Program-made: the position numbers and the translations under genes
Shown: in pieces, positions 1 to 5,603 of the stretch
Layout: each line of letters starts with the position of its first letter
Numbering within the stretch: the first letter of the stretch is position 1
Assembly (NCBI GenBank): GCA_021129915.1
Contig: JAJOKI010000060.1
Location: forward strand, 1-5,603
Direction of reading: 5' to 3'
Source of the DNA: Methanocellales archaeon
Lineage (GTDB): Archaea; Halobacteriota; UBA148; JAJOKI01
Length of the DNA stretch: 5,603 nt
The notes under the pieces: generated by a model
What the model was told of the DNA's origin: nothing
The model's input: only the letters and a program-made list of their open reading frames with translations
Databases searched by the model: none

Positions 1-2
1 AT

Positions 3-47
3 GTGGCGATTAAGGACAATGGGGTTGTGAGAAACGGTCTCCTATAG
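3..47 (+). CDS. Possible 3' end of a convergent plus-strand gene (partial)
   Basis: An open frame enters from the left edge and runs 14 codons (VAIKDNGVVRNGLL) to a TAG at 45-47. The residue make-up resembles a beta-strand-rich protein end, and the position, tail to tail with the RNase HII gene, is a normal place for a convergent gene to stop. The stretch is far too short to identify a family. The other two plus frames also stop within the first 60 bases, so this frame is a preference and not a proof. No function is assigned. Confidence 0.27.
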   Translation: MAIKDNGVVRNGLL

Positions 48-60
48 AGTCCGAATCGTA

Positions 61-73
61 ATTACCAAAAAAC
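61..73 (-). terminator. T-tract probable terminator after rnhB
   Basis: Directly after the RNase HII stop, the minus strand reads G followed by six T (72-67). Archaeal transcription commonly ends at short T-rich tracts without a hairpin, and this is the end of a tightly packed gene run. I see no convincing stem-loop before it, so the call rests on the T run and the position alone. Confidence 0.33.
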
Positions 74-715
74 CTATAACAAACTCGATGCGTGCTTCTT
101 CAGCGCCGTCTGCGCCGTCTTCCAGGAATGACGTATGAAAGGCGGCAGGGTGTTATGCTTCTTAATCCAACCCTCAAGAAAGCGCTGCGTCCTGACATCC
201 GATGGATAACCAGAACCTATCTCCTGTCCGATTTGCCTTTCCAGAGTGCGTATCACTGCATCTCGCCTGACCTTGGCGATGATAGATGCGGCCGAAACGA
301 TCGGATACTTGACGTCTGCATCATGCTCTGAAATTATTTTAACGGACTTATCGCACTTCTCGCGCACGTTTTGCGCAAATCGTTCGGGATTTACGTCAGC
401 CGCATCCAGAAATGCCATGTCTGGATTTAACTGGCGGAGCACCTTTGCATAACAGACGACCATAATTTCATTCATGTTCATCACTTTGCGCAGTTCGTCA
501 ATCTGTTCGGCGCTGACATTGAGAGTATAGCATTCTGCAATTCTCCCTATCTCCTCAGCCAAAAATTTCCGCCCCTTAGGTGATACTGCCTTGGAATCCC
601 TTGCGCCCAATTGTTCCAATGATGGGAGTTGGTTCTCCGACACCATTACCCCGGCGACGACCATCGGACCTATAACTGGACCTTTGCCCGCCTCATCGAT
701 CCCGACAAATCTCAT
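74..715 (-). CDS. rnhB: Ribonuclease HII
   Basis: This enzyme cleaves the RNA strand of RNA-DNA hybrids and cuts at single ribonucleotides misincorporated in DNA; it acts in the cytosol with two metal ions. At 213 residues it has the usual archaeal length. The N-terminus carries the family signature GIDEAGKGPVIGP, which includes catalytic D7 and E8. RDSK follows at 39-42. The third and fourth metal-binding acids are probably D104 (FLDAAD) and D134 (HDAD), and the conserved block YPIVSAASIIAKVRRD lies at 137-152. Gly-Lys-Gly in motif I is typical of archaeal and eukaryotic type 2 enzymes. The start ATG overlaps the stop of the upstream trkA as ATGA, and GGAG lies seven bases before it, so translation is probably coupled. 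No clean PCNA-binding motif is visible at the C-terminus. The family call is secure. Confidence 0.97.
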   Translation of the reverse strand: MRFVGIDEAGKGPVIGPMVVAGVMVSENQLPSLEQLGARDSKAVSPKGRKFLAEEIGRIAECYTLNVSAEQIDELRKVMNMNEIMVVCYAKVLRQLNPDMAFLDAADVNPERFAQNVREKCDKSVKIISEHDADVKYPIVSAASIIAKVRRDAVIRTLERQIGQEIGSGYPSDVRTQRFLEGWIKKHNTLPPFIRHSWKTAQTALKKHASSLL

Positions 716-1377
716 GCTCGTTCTCCGACAAATACGCTCTCCAATTTATCGACGCGTTCGGCGGTTGTGAGGACCACGATCAAATCTCCTGCTTTTATCA
801 CCGTTTTACCCTTTGGGAAAATCACATGCCCCCCCCTGATAATTGCAGTAAGGACACAATCATCTGGAAGGTTGAGTGTTTCTATCGCCTTGTTGGCCGC
901 TAACGAGTCCTCATGTATCCTGAGCTCCACCACCTCCATCTCGCCATCTTCCAAAGTTAAGAGCGTCATGAGTTCGCCCGATGTCACAGCGTTCTTTATG
1001 ACTATAGATGCTGCCGTTACGGTGCTAATGACGACGTCGATGCCCAGCCCATTAAACACCGACTCGTTTTTCGGCTCATTTACCCTCGCTACCGTCCTGC
1101 CGACGTTAAAGTTCTTTTTGGCTATCTGGCAGGATATGAGATTGGTCTTATCGTCACCTGTAACGGCAACGAAAACGTCTGCTTTTTCAGTACCAGCATC
1201 CTCAAGATACTTTACATCGGTCCCATCACCATTGATTATTAAAATATCAAGTTTTTCAGCTAACGTCTGACAGGCATCCCTATCCAATTCGACCAGCGAA
1301 ACTTGCTTCCCTTCATCAGACAGTGTCTTGGCAAGAAAACTGCCGATTCGCCCGCCGCCAACGATGACTACATACAT
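712..1377 (-). CDS. trkA: TrkA family K+ uptake regulatory subunit (second copy, single RCK domain)
   Basis: This is a cytosolic nucleotide-binding subunit that gates the TrkH potassium channel. Its 221 residues hold one RCK unit: a Rossmann TrkA_N domain (about 1-125) and a TrkA_C domain (about 135-216). The dinucleotide-binding loop GGGRIG is at 7-12. An acidic residue ending the second strand (E30) would bind the ribose, and NGDGTD follows at 49-54. Bacterial TrkA of the E. coli type has two such units in one chain, so this is a half-length form like KtrA. The ATG has GGAG eight bases upstream and lies 21 bases after the trkH stop. The gene overlaps rnhB by four bases at its end. It is colinear with and clearly paralogous to the gene at 2830-3486. 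Whether it binds NAD(H), ATP/ADP or something else cannot be read from the sequence. Confidence 0.93.
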   Translation of the reverse strand: MYVVIVGGGRIGSFLAKTLSDEGKQVSLVELDRDACQTLAEKLDILIINGDGTDVKYLEDAGTEKADVFVAVTGDDKTNLISCQIAKKNFNVGRTVARVNEPKNESVFNGLGIDVVISTVTAASIVIKNAVTSGELMTLLTLEDGEMEVVELRIHEDSLAANKAIETLNLPDDCVLTAIIRGGHVIFPKGKTVIKAGDLIVVLTTAERVDKLESVFVGERA

Positions 1378-1398
1378 GATTAAATCTCCATTATTTGA

Positions 1399-2823
1399 TT
1401 AAGGGCGTTTAATTATATTGGTCAACAGCAGCAGTACTGGAAATATTTCAAGCCTGCCCATCCACATAATGATGATCATGGTTATCTTCTCAACGATGGA
1501 CATATCAGGTCCTATCACTCCAACCGTTAAGCCTACATTGCCCAATGCAGATGCAACATCAAAGAGCGAATTTATCATTGGGTGTCCATGCATCACAAAT
1601 ATCCATGTTCCTATCAGCATAACAAAGAGATATACAAGTATGTATAATCCAACCATCATTATCTCGTCATCCTTGATTACCGTTCCATCTATCTTTAGTG
1701 GGACCACCGCAGATTGGGGTAATAAATATTTCTTCACCAACCACCCAATCGATTTCAGGAATATAACGCATCGAATAAGCTTCAAAGCAGCAGCGGCAGA
1801 GCCATATCCTCCCCCAATTGTCATGGGTATTATCAGTAATAACTTAGATAACTCGCTCCACTCTACAAGACATGTATTGGAAAATCCTGTTCCTGTTAGA
1901 GCTGATATCACATTGAACGATGCCAGCCTGATATTACCGCCAAGCTCAACCGTAAGCAGAATTGTCAATATCAGGATCAAAGAAGCCATCAATTTGATCT
2001 CAGGATTGCGAAGAAAATCGTGAAAATTTCGATCGACCCACTTTTTATGAAGAACGAAACTTATGGCTCCAGCTATCATTATCAACGATACAGCCATCTC
2101 AACAGCAATAGAATCATAAGCAGAAATACTACCCGCTACCACGGTGAAGCCTCCTGTAGAGATCCCAGTCATTCCATGATTTATCGCATCCCAGAGCGGC
2201 ATCCCTGCAATAGAGAAGATCGCAATTGCGACGATGGTGAATGCAAGATAAAATCTCCATATCCAGCGAGACGTGTGAATGATGCTTGGTTCGATACGAT
2301 CTACTCGTGCCTCTGCAGTATACAATCTCCTCGCTGTCCCTCCCACACCATGAACCAATATCGCGATGAATAGGAGTATGATTCCAGCACCACCAACCCA
2401 TTGCATCAAACTGCGCCAAAAGAATATGGAGTACGGTATATCTTCGAAGTCCACAAACATCGTATGCCCGGTCGTTGTAAGTCCTGCCATGCTCTCATAC
2501 ATTGCGTCCAAAGGCGGGAGAATCCCGGATAATATGAACGGGATTGCGCTAAATGCTGATAGAGTAAGCCATGTAAGTGCAGAAATGACCATGGCATTTC
2601 GGATGTTCAGCTCTTCCGGCAATGTGCATCTTCGGAGAATATAACCTATCACAAAAGAGAGTATAGCAACTGTCGCGAACGATAAAAGTACAGAAAGTTC
2701 ATCTTTGAAATATAGGGCTACGAGAATCGGAATGGCTACGAGAATGGCAAAAAGCTGCAGCATAAGCCCGATATAATGTACCACAGTCCCGAGATCGCCA
2801 TCTATCATTCGGTCTTCACTCAA
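1399..2823 (-). CDS. trkH: TrkH family K+ transporter, membrane subunit, TTG start
   Basis: This is the ion-conducting integral membrane subunit of a Trk/Ktr-type potassium uptake system. Its 474 residues are mostly hydrophobic and follow the fourfold membrane-pore-membrane plan. Four filter loops are visible: TTTGH at 116-120, ISTGGF at 221-226, TGTGF at 310-314 and GNVGLT at 428-433. Other family marks are QWVGGAGI (141-148) and MGRLEIFPVL near the C-terminus. The intramembrane loop at 337-348 reads GGGYGSAAAALK, whereas relatives usually have a glycine-rich GST-x-GG-x-K form. The start is TTG: a long GGAGGAGTGA-type ribosome binding site sits just before it and also contains the stop of the upstream trkA, six bases away. 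An ATG five codons further in is possible but is badly spaced from that site. The flanking trkA genes supply the gating partners. Confidence 0.95.
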   Translation of the reverse strand: MSEDRMIDGDLGTVVHYIGLMLQLFAILVAIPILVALYFKDELSVLLSFATVAILSFVIGYILRRCTLPEELNIRNAMVISALTWLTLSAFSAIPFILSGILPPLDAMYESMAGLTTTGHTMFVDFEDIPYSIFFWRSLMQWVGGAGIILLFIAILVHGVGGTARRLYTAEARVDRIEPSIIHTSRWIWRFYLAFTIVAIAIFSIAGMPLWDAINHGMTGISTGGFTVVAGSISAYDSIAVEMAVSLIMIAGAISFVLHKKWVDRNFHDFLRNPEIKLMASLILILTILLTVELGGNIRLASFNVISALTGTGFSNTCLVEWSELSKLLLIIPMTIGGGYGSAAAALKLIRCVIFLKSIGWLVKKYLLPQSAVVPLKIDGTVIKDDEIMMVGLYILVYLFVMLIGTWIFVMHGHPMINSLFDVASALGNVGLTVGVIGPDMSIVEKITMIIIMWMGRLEIFPVLLLLTNIIKRP

Positions 2824-2829
2824 TGGTTG

Positions 2830-3486
2830 TCACTCCTCCGTGCCCAAACTTTTCCTGACTTCCTTAGAGACCCCATCCAGATTTACCACAATGGCGATGT
2901 CGCCATCTTGGAGTACCGTATCTTTAGAAGGAGTTAACATCTTTTTCTCTCTGATGACCGTCGCTATAGTGGATTCTTTTGGCAGATTTATGTCCTTCAG
3001 CGCTTTTCCACATGCCGGGCCTTTAATCGTTATCTCACTGATCTCGATATTTTCGCCATCCATTGCTATGGTCGCAATTAAATCCGAATGTATAATGGCA
3101 TTCTTAAAACAGGTGGCCACAATCGATGTTGGACATACCGTCGCATCAATTTTTAAATCCTTGAACGTTTGTTCCCGGGTTGGGTCATTTACCCGCGCAA
3201 TAACGCGCTTTATGTTAAAGACCTGTTTTGCGACCTGGCACGCCATCAAATTTACATTGTCGTCATCCGTAGTGGCCACAAATACATCCGCCCTGCTCGC
3301 ACCAGCTTTTTCCATGATATCCTGATCAGTCCCGTCGCCGATGATGGTAATGCCATCAAATCCAGAATCGGCCTCTTTTAATTTGGTCGATTCGGTATCG
3401 ATTATAACGACGTCGTTTTCGGCGGCAGAAAGCAACTGTGCCAGACGACTGCCGACCCTGCCACATCCGATGATTATGATATACAT
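2830..3486 (-). CDS. trkA: TrkA family K+ uptake regulatory subunit (first copy, single RCK domain)
   Basis: This is the cytosolic RCK-domain partner of TrkH, thought to open or close the channel in response to a bound nucleotide. It has 218 residues: a Rossmann TrkA_N domain (about 1-125) with the loop GCGRVG at 7-12 and D30 at the end of the second strand, GDGTD at 50-54, and a TrkA_C domain (about 135-212). It aligns end to end with the copy at 712-1377; the blocks ADVFVA-T and ARVN-P are shared. The stop TGA lies inside the ribosome binding site of trkH, which implies coupled expression. The ATG is preceded by only a short AGGT match five bases upstream. A 54-base AT-rich gap separates it from the lipid gene upstream. 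The two copies could act as homomers or as a mixed ring; the sequence does not decide this. Confidence 0.94.
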   Translation of the reverse strand: MYIIIIGCGRVGSRLAQLLSAAENDVVIIDTESTKLKEADSGFDGITIIGDGTDQDIMEKAGASRADVFVATTDDDNVNLMACQVAKQVFNIKRVIARVNDPTREQTFKDLKIDATVCPTSIVATCFKNAIIHSDLIATIAMDGENIEISEITIKGPACGKALKDINLPKESTIATVIREKKMLTPSKDTVLQDGDIAIVVNLDGVSKEVRKSLGTEE

Positions 3487-3540
3487 ATCAAACCTACACT
3501 GAATTATGATTAAGTGATTTTAACTTTACCACATACAAGC
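3487..3540 (-). promoter_or_regulatory. Possible weak internal promoter before the trk genes
   Basis: This is the only gap of note between the lipid genes and the potassium genes. It is AT-rich and contains GTTAAAAT (3524-3517), placed so that a start about 25 bases downstream would give a very short leader before the trkA ATG. The match to an archaeal TATA box is poor, so read-through from the upstream operon is equally likely. Confidence 0.25.
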
Positions 3541-4719
3541 TTAAAATAGGTGCCTAAGTTCCCAAAACAGTTTCGGATTCTTTTTAATAAGTGCCTCAAC
3601 CAGCCCGCCAATAGTTAGTTCTGTGAAATCAACGTTTTCAATTGTGTGTGCAAGGCCATTTAATTCTTTATCCGAGCTGCCCATAAACAGCTCTTTTACC
3701 TTGTATGACCTTTCGATCACCGCACCAATCGTAGAGCGCCACCTCGTTTCATACTCCTCCAATGCTTTGACGGAAACGTCGCCTCTTGAAATAGCACTTG
3801 CCGCCACCTCGCCAGCCATCATTCCTGAGTCCATGGCATGAAGGATTCCTCCCCCAGTAATCGGGTTTGCCATTCTGGCAGCATCACCGATAAGCATTAG
3901 GCCGCTGGCAGTGGTGCGTTCTATCGGGGCGCTGACTGGCACGCCCCCGACAATTATCTCAAGTATTTTGCCATCAGGACAATGCGTTTCGACAAAGCGC
4001 CGAAGGTAGTCTATTGCCTGCATACCGCCCGATCTACTCCCAAGTATCCCCAATCCAACGTTTGCCTCATGCTTGCCCTTTGGGAATACCCATACGTAAC
4101 CTCCCGGTGCGAGCTTATTCCCAAGGTAAAAGTCGCAGTAGTTTGGGTCAAAATCGATATCGGCCATCAGAAATTGGGCACCCGATTCGATGTCCGATAA
4201 CTTGAGCGTGGTATCGATTCCTGCCCACCGTCCGACCTTGGATTCCACGCCATCTGCACCGATGACGATGTCCGACCTTATTTCAAACCCTTCGCCGATA
4301 TGCTCTCCCCTGATGCCTCTGACAAAACCGTCTTCGATAATCAGGCTAGTAGCCCTGGTTTTTACCATAACTTCCGCGCCCGCCATGGCAGCATTTTTTG
4401 CCAGCACGCGATCGAATATCTTGCGCTCAAGGACATAACCCACTTCTGACCCAGCCATATCCTCTGCCATTTCAATTTTTGTGCCATCCGGAGAGTATAT
4501 CCTCGCCCCCTTCGTCCTGGCAGCTATCCAACGCTTGTCCGGTTCAATAAACTGCCTCAGCCCCTCTTTGCTGATTCCCTCCGCACATCTCACAGGGTCG
4601 CCGATTTCGCTTCTCTTTTCGATTAGCAGCACATCAAGACCGTGTTCAGCAGCGGTCTTCGCTGCAATGGACCCACCAGGACCAGCGCCGACGACGATTA
4701 AATCGTATTTATCCTTCAT
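3541..4719 (-). CDS. Digeranylgeranylglycerophospholipid reductase (geranylgeranyl reductase family flavoprotein)
   Basis: This FAD enzyme reduces the double bonds of geranylgeranyl chains in archaeal ether lipids, probably at the inner face of the membrane. The 392 residues show a Rossmann FAD loop GAGPGGS (11-17) with E34 ending the second strand. PVRCAEG (42-48) contains the conserved cysteine region of the family, and IGADG lies at 153-157. YVWVFP (208-213), followed eight residues later by GLG (222-224), matches the YxWxFPx(7-8)GxG substrate motif. IGDAA with PITGGG (277-291) is the second FAD motif. The start is the ATG at 4719: GGAGGT lies six bases upstream, and the codon overlaps the ferredoxin stop as ATGA. 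The frame stays open for 20 more codons to a GTG at 4779, but that stretch lies inside the ferredoxin gene. In Methanosarcina acetivorans an adjacent ferredoxin is known to support this type of reductase, so the neighbour fits. Confidence 0.95.
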   Translation of the reverse strand: MKDKYDLIVVGAGPGGSIAAKTAAEHGLDVLLIEKRSEIGDPVRCAEGISKEGLRQFIEPDKRWIAARTKGARIYSPDGTKIEMAEDMAGSEVGYVLERKIFDRVLAKNAAMAGAEVMVKTRATSLIIEDGFVRGIRGEHIGEGFEIRSDIVIGADGVESKVGRWAGIDTTLKLSDIESGAQFLMADIDFDPNYCDFYLGNKLAPGGYVWVFPKGKHEANVGLGILGSRSGGMQAIDYLRRFVETHCPDGKILEIIVGGVPVSAPIERTTASGLMLIGDAARMANPITGGGILHAMDSGMMAGEVAASAISRGDVSVKALEEYETRWRSTIGAVIERSYKVKELFMGSSDKELNGLAHTIENVDFTELTIGGLVEALIKKNPKLFWELRHLF

Positions 4720-4886
4720 GTTCCGACCTCCAACGAGCCCATCGGACAGACTTGAGTGCATAATCCGCACTCTTTGCACTCCTCGCCGATCTCAATCCAT
4801 GTGCCGACCAATTCTATCGCATATACTGGACAGACAGCTACACACGCCCCGCAATGCCCGCATTTATGTCTATCGACGATAACCAT
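4716..4886 (-). CDS. Small 2[4Fe-4S] ferredoxin paired with geranylgeranyl reductase
   Basis: This 56-residue protein has two complete cluster motifs: C9-x2-C12-x2-C15-x3-C19-P and C37-x2-C40-x2-C43-x3-C47-P. That is the fold of small clostridial-type ferredoxins, and almost nothing else is present, so it is a soluble one-electron carrier with two [4Fe-4S] clusters. The ATG at 4886 is preceded by GAGGTGAG with five bases between, a strong archaeal ribosome binding site. The stop TGA overlaps the reductase ATG, and the reductase binding site GGAGGT lies within the last codons here. This coupling suggests roughly balanced synthesis of the two proteins. The likely role is electron donor for lipid chain saturation; a wider role as a general low-potential ferredoxin is possible. 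Translated directly from the sequence. Confidence 0.95.
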   Translation of the reverse strand: MVIVDRHKCGHCGACVAVCPVYAIELVGTWIEIGEECKECGLCTQVCPMGSLEVGT

Positions 4887-4901
4887 ATTACTCACCTCAC
4901 T

Positions 4902-5134
4902 TCAAGTAATTTTTCCAGATATTCCTTCAAATATCTGCTCTGTTTTTTCCAGCCGATTCAAAACAGGCGTTACATATTCTTCGTGGATCGCCTTGTGTAA
5001 AAGTATTTTCGATTATTATTTTTGGACCAATCCGAGTCGAATCAACTCATCAAGTGCCCCGCTCACGGCTGGAACTGAATAACCAATGTATTCGCTGATT
5101 TCCGGAACAGGGCTTCAAAACGGGAAATGGTCAT
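4902..5134 (-). pseudogene. Broken winged-helix transcriptional regulator
   Basis: No intact reading frame exists here, but the pieces read as one winged-helix protein. From 5108 the frame gives VPEISEYIGYSVPAVS and then GALDELIRLGLVQK: a helix-turn-helix with its recognition helix, ending at TAATAA (5018-5013). One base out of frame, the following stretch reads NNNRKYFYT, a typical wing strand. Back in the first frame from 4994 comes KAIHEEYVTPVLNRLEK and TEQIFEGISGKIT, an amphipathic helix that stops at TGA 4904-4902. A one-base gain in the A5 run (5023-5019) and a one-base loss near 4995 would join these parts. The only ATG nearby (5134) needs a further base, for example in CCC (5112-5110), to enter the same frame. 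Homologues of this kind often regulate adjacent genes. A recently decayed regulator is the simplest reading; sequencing or assembly error is the main alternative. Confidence 0.55.
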
Positions 5135-5138
5135 CTGA

Positions 5139-5154
5139 ATATATAAGTTTTTTG
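5139..5154 (-). promoter_or_regulatory. Archaeal BRE/TATA promoter for the ferredoxin-reductase operon
   Basis: The minus strand reads CAAAAAAC followed by TTATATAT (5154-5139). The A-rich part fits a TFB recognition element and the rest is close to the archaeal TATA box. Transcription would start near 5117, about 26 bases downstream of the box centre. That leaves a leader of about 230 bases before the ferredoxin ATG, spanning the broken regulator. The predicted start lies downstream of the ATG at 5134, so that ATG would not be on the transcript. Confidence 0.6.
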
Positions 5155-5160
5155 AAATTT

Positions 5161-5186
5161 CTAAAAATACAAAATATAGAAACGCC
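5161..5186 (-). terminator. T-rich probable terminator after the EndoQ-like gene
   Basis: Immediately after the TAG at 5189-5187 the minus strand contains TTTT (5174-5171) and TTTTT (5167-5163) in a T-rich stretch with no strong hairpin. This is the usual look of an archaeal terminator, and it separates the nuclease gene from the promoter at 5154-5139. Confidence 0.42.
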
Positions 5187-5603
5187 CTATCGAAAATCAA
5201 AAATAGCGCTCTGTGCCTCTCTCTTCTGCTTTGCGGGCTCGCCGCCGGGCAGTTCGATTCGTCCATACTGTCCCCCTCCGCCTGGATGAAGTATCACCTG
5301 CCCTTTTCTAAACTGCCCGATGGCATCACGTACGCACTTGTCTACCATATCCAGCTGGTCGATGTCTGCATCGACTAAAACCGCAACCTCGTCGCCAAAT
5401 GCGCGTATCAATACATCCCACACTTCTCGCACCGCCCTGCTGTTTGGCCCGGAAACTCCAAGCGCCATTGCGATGATCTCGGCTAACGGAATCAGTTTGA
5501 GATAGGGCGGGCGGTGGTCTGGATGCCTTGGCTCCTCGTGGTCTGCCAGCTCATTTACCCGATCCTTCACGCCTTTTTTAATAATGCCCCCACACGCACA
5601 GCG
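5187..5603 (-). CDS. C-terminal part of an endonuclease Q-like PHP-family DNA repair nuclease (partial)
   Basis: The gene enters from the right edge, so the catalytic PHP domain is not visible. The 138 residues seen begin with a cysteine pair CACGG, then GVKDRVNELADHEE, PPYLKLIPLAEIIAMALGV, and later VILHPGGGGQYGRIELP. This order matches what I recall of the C-terminal part of the archaeal EndoQ family (TIGR00375): the end of a zinc site, GVxxRVxxLADR, IPLxEIIAxxLGV and HPGGGGxYGxI. EndoQ nicks DNA 5' of deaminated bases such as hypoxanthine and uracil and at abasic sites. A GTG at 5570 could look like a start, but the family motif continues upstream of it, so it is internal. The last residues QSAIFDFR resemble a PCNA-interacting box. 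The gene stops before a T-rich terminator and seems separate from the lipid operon. The family call comes from remembered motifs, not from a search. Confidence 0.83.
   Translation of the reverse strand, partial: RCACGGIIKKGVKDRVNELADHEEPRHPDHRPPYLKLIPLAEIIAMALGVSGPNSRAVREVWDVLIRAFGDEVAVLVDADIDQLDMVDKCVRDAIGQFRKGQVILHPGGGGQYGRIELPGGEPAKQKREAQSAIFDFR

Noticed and set aside
20..73. tRNA-like or hairpin RNA at the left edge (GAGAAACGGTCTC region)
   Set aside because: A short inverted pairing is visible, but there is no T-loop consensus, no anticodon arm of proper form and no room for a full cloverleaf.
74..120. PCNA-binding box at the C-terminus of RNase HII (QTALKKHA)
   Set aside because: It has Q and L at the right spacing but lacks the aromatic pair, so it is too weak to claim.
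674..715. Initial idea that the first RNase HII residues could belong to a fusion with the preceding TrkA
   Set aside because: The TrkA frame ends cleanly at TGA 714-712 after a complete TrkA_C domain, and RNase HII has its own GGAG site and canonical N-terminus.
629..1270. Long plus-strand open frame of 213 codons opposite the second trkA
   Set aside because: The minus strand encodes an unambiguous TrkA with all family motifs. The plus-strand translation is rich in Ser, Thr and Pro with no recognisable motif, typical of an antisense shadow.
1418..2023. Plus-strand open frame of 201 codons opposite trkH
   Set aside because: It lies wholly within the clear TrkH coding sequence, with no binding site or promoter of its own and no recognisable domain.
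3541..4779. Longer form of the geranylgeranyl reductase beginning at GTG 4779
   Set aside because: The extra 20 residues lie inside the ferredoxin gene in another frame, while the ATG at 4719 has GGAGGT at ideal spacing and begins right before the FAD-binding strand.
5063..5266. Minus-strand open frame of 67 codons spanning the nuclease end and the gap
   Set aside because: It overlaps the EndoQ-like coding end out of frame and continues into the terminator and promoter; its residue make-up is not protein-like as a whole.
5187..5570. EndoQ-like protein as a complete 127-residue gene starting at GTG 5570
   Set aside because: The frame stays open to the window edge, and the upstream residues include the cysteine pair and glycines expected before this point, so the GTG is an internal valine.
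1..5603. CRISPR array, insertion sequence or other mobile element
   Set aside because: No regularly spaced direct repeats, transposase motifs or terminal inverted repeats were seen. The only extended similarity inside the window is between the two trkA genes.

Overview
This window reads as archaeal, most likely from a euryarchaeote of the methanogen, ANME or Archaeoglobus type. The reasons are an archaeal-type RNase HII, a geranylgeranyl reductase translationally coupled to its own small ferredoxin (archaeal lipid saturation), the C-terminal part of what looks like the archaeal PHP-family endonuclease Q, a BRE/TATA-type promoter, T-tract terminators without clear hairpins, and strong GGAGGT-like ribosome binding sites. 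I cannot name the species from the sequence.

All confidently called genes lie on the minus strand, so the window reads from right to left. 5603-5187 is the 3' part of an EndoQ-like DNA repair nuclease, followed by a T-rich probable terminator. 5186-4887 (300 bases) has no intact gene. It holds a strong TATA box and a broken reading frame that still spells a winged-helix regulator. Next come a 56-residue 2[4Fe-4S] ferredoxin (4886-4716) and, overlapping it by ATGA, geranylgeranyl reductase (4719-3541). After a 54-base gap comes a potassium uptake block: trkA (3486-2830), trkH (2823-1399) and a second trkA (1377-712). RNase HII (715-74) overlaps the last trkA by ATGA. The extreme left edge may hold the last 14 codons of a convergent plus-strand gene.

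The genes fall into two functional units. The ferredoxin probably supplies low-potential electrons to the flavoenzyme that saturates the isoprenoid chains of membrane lipids. TrkH is the K+-conducting membrane subunit, and the two single-RCK TrkA paralogues that bracket it could together form its nucleotide-gated cytosolic ring. RNase HII is a passenger coupled to the second trkA. The tight spacing suggests at least one long transcript, perhaps starting at the TATA box near 5143, with a possible weaker internal promoter before the first trkA.

The points most worth a second look are the decayed regulator in the leader of the lipid operon, the split and duplicated TrkA, a TrkH whose usually glycine-rich gating loop has become alanine-rich, and a PCNA-binding-like tail on the EndoQ protein. 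I see no wholly new defence or mobile system here.
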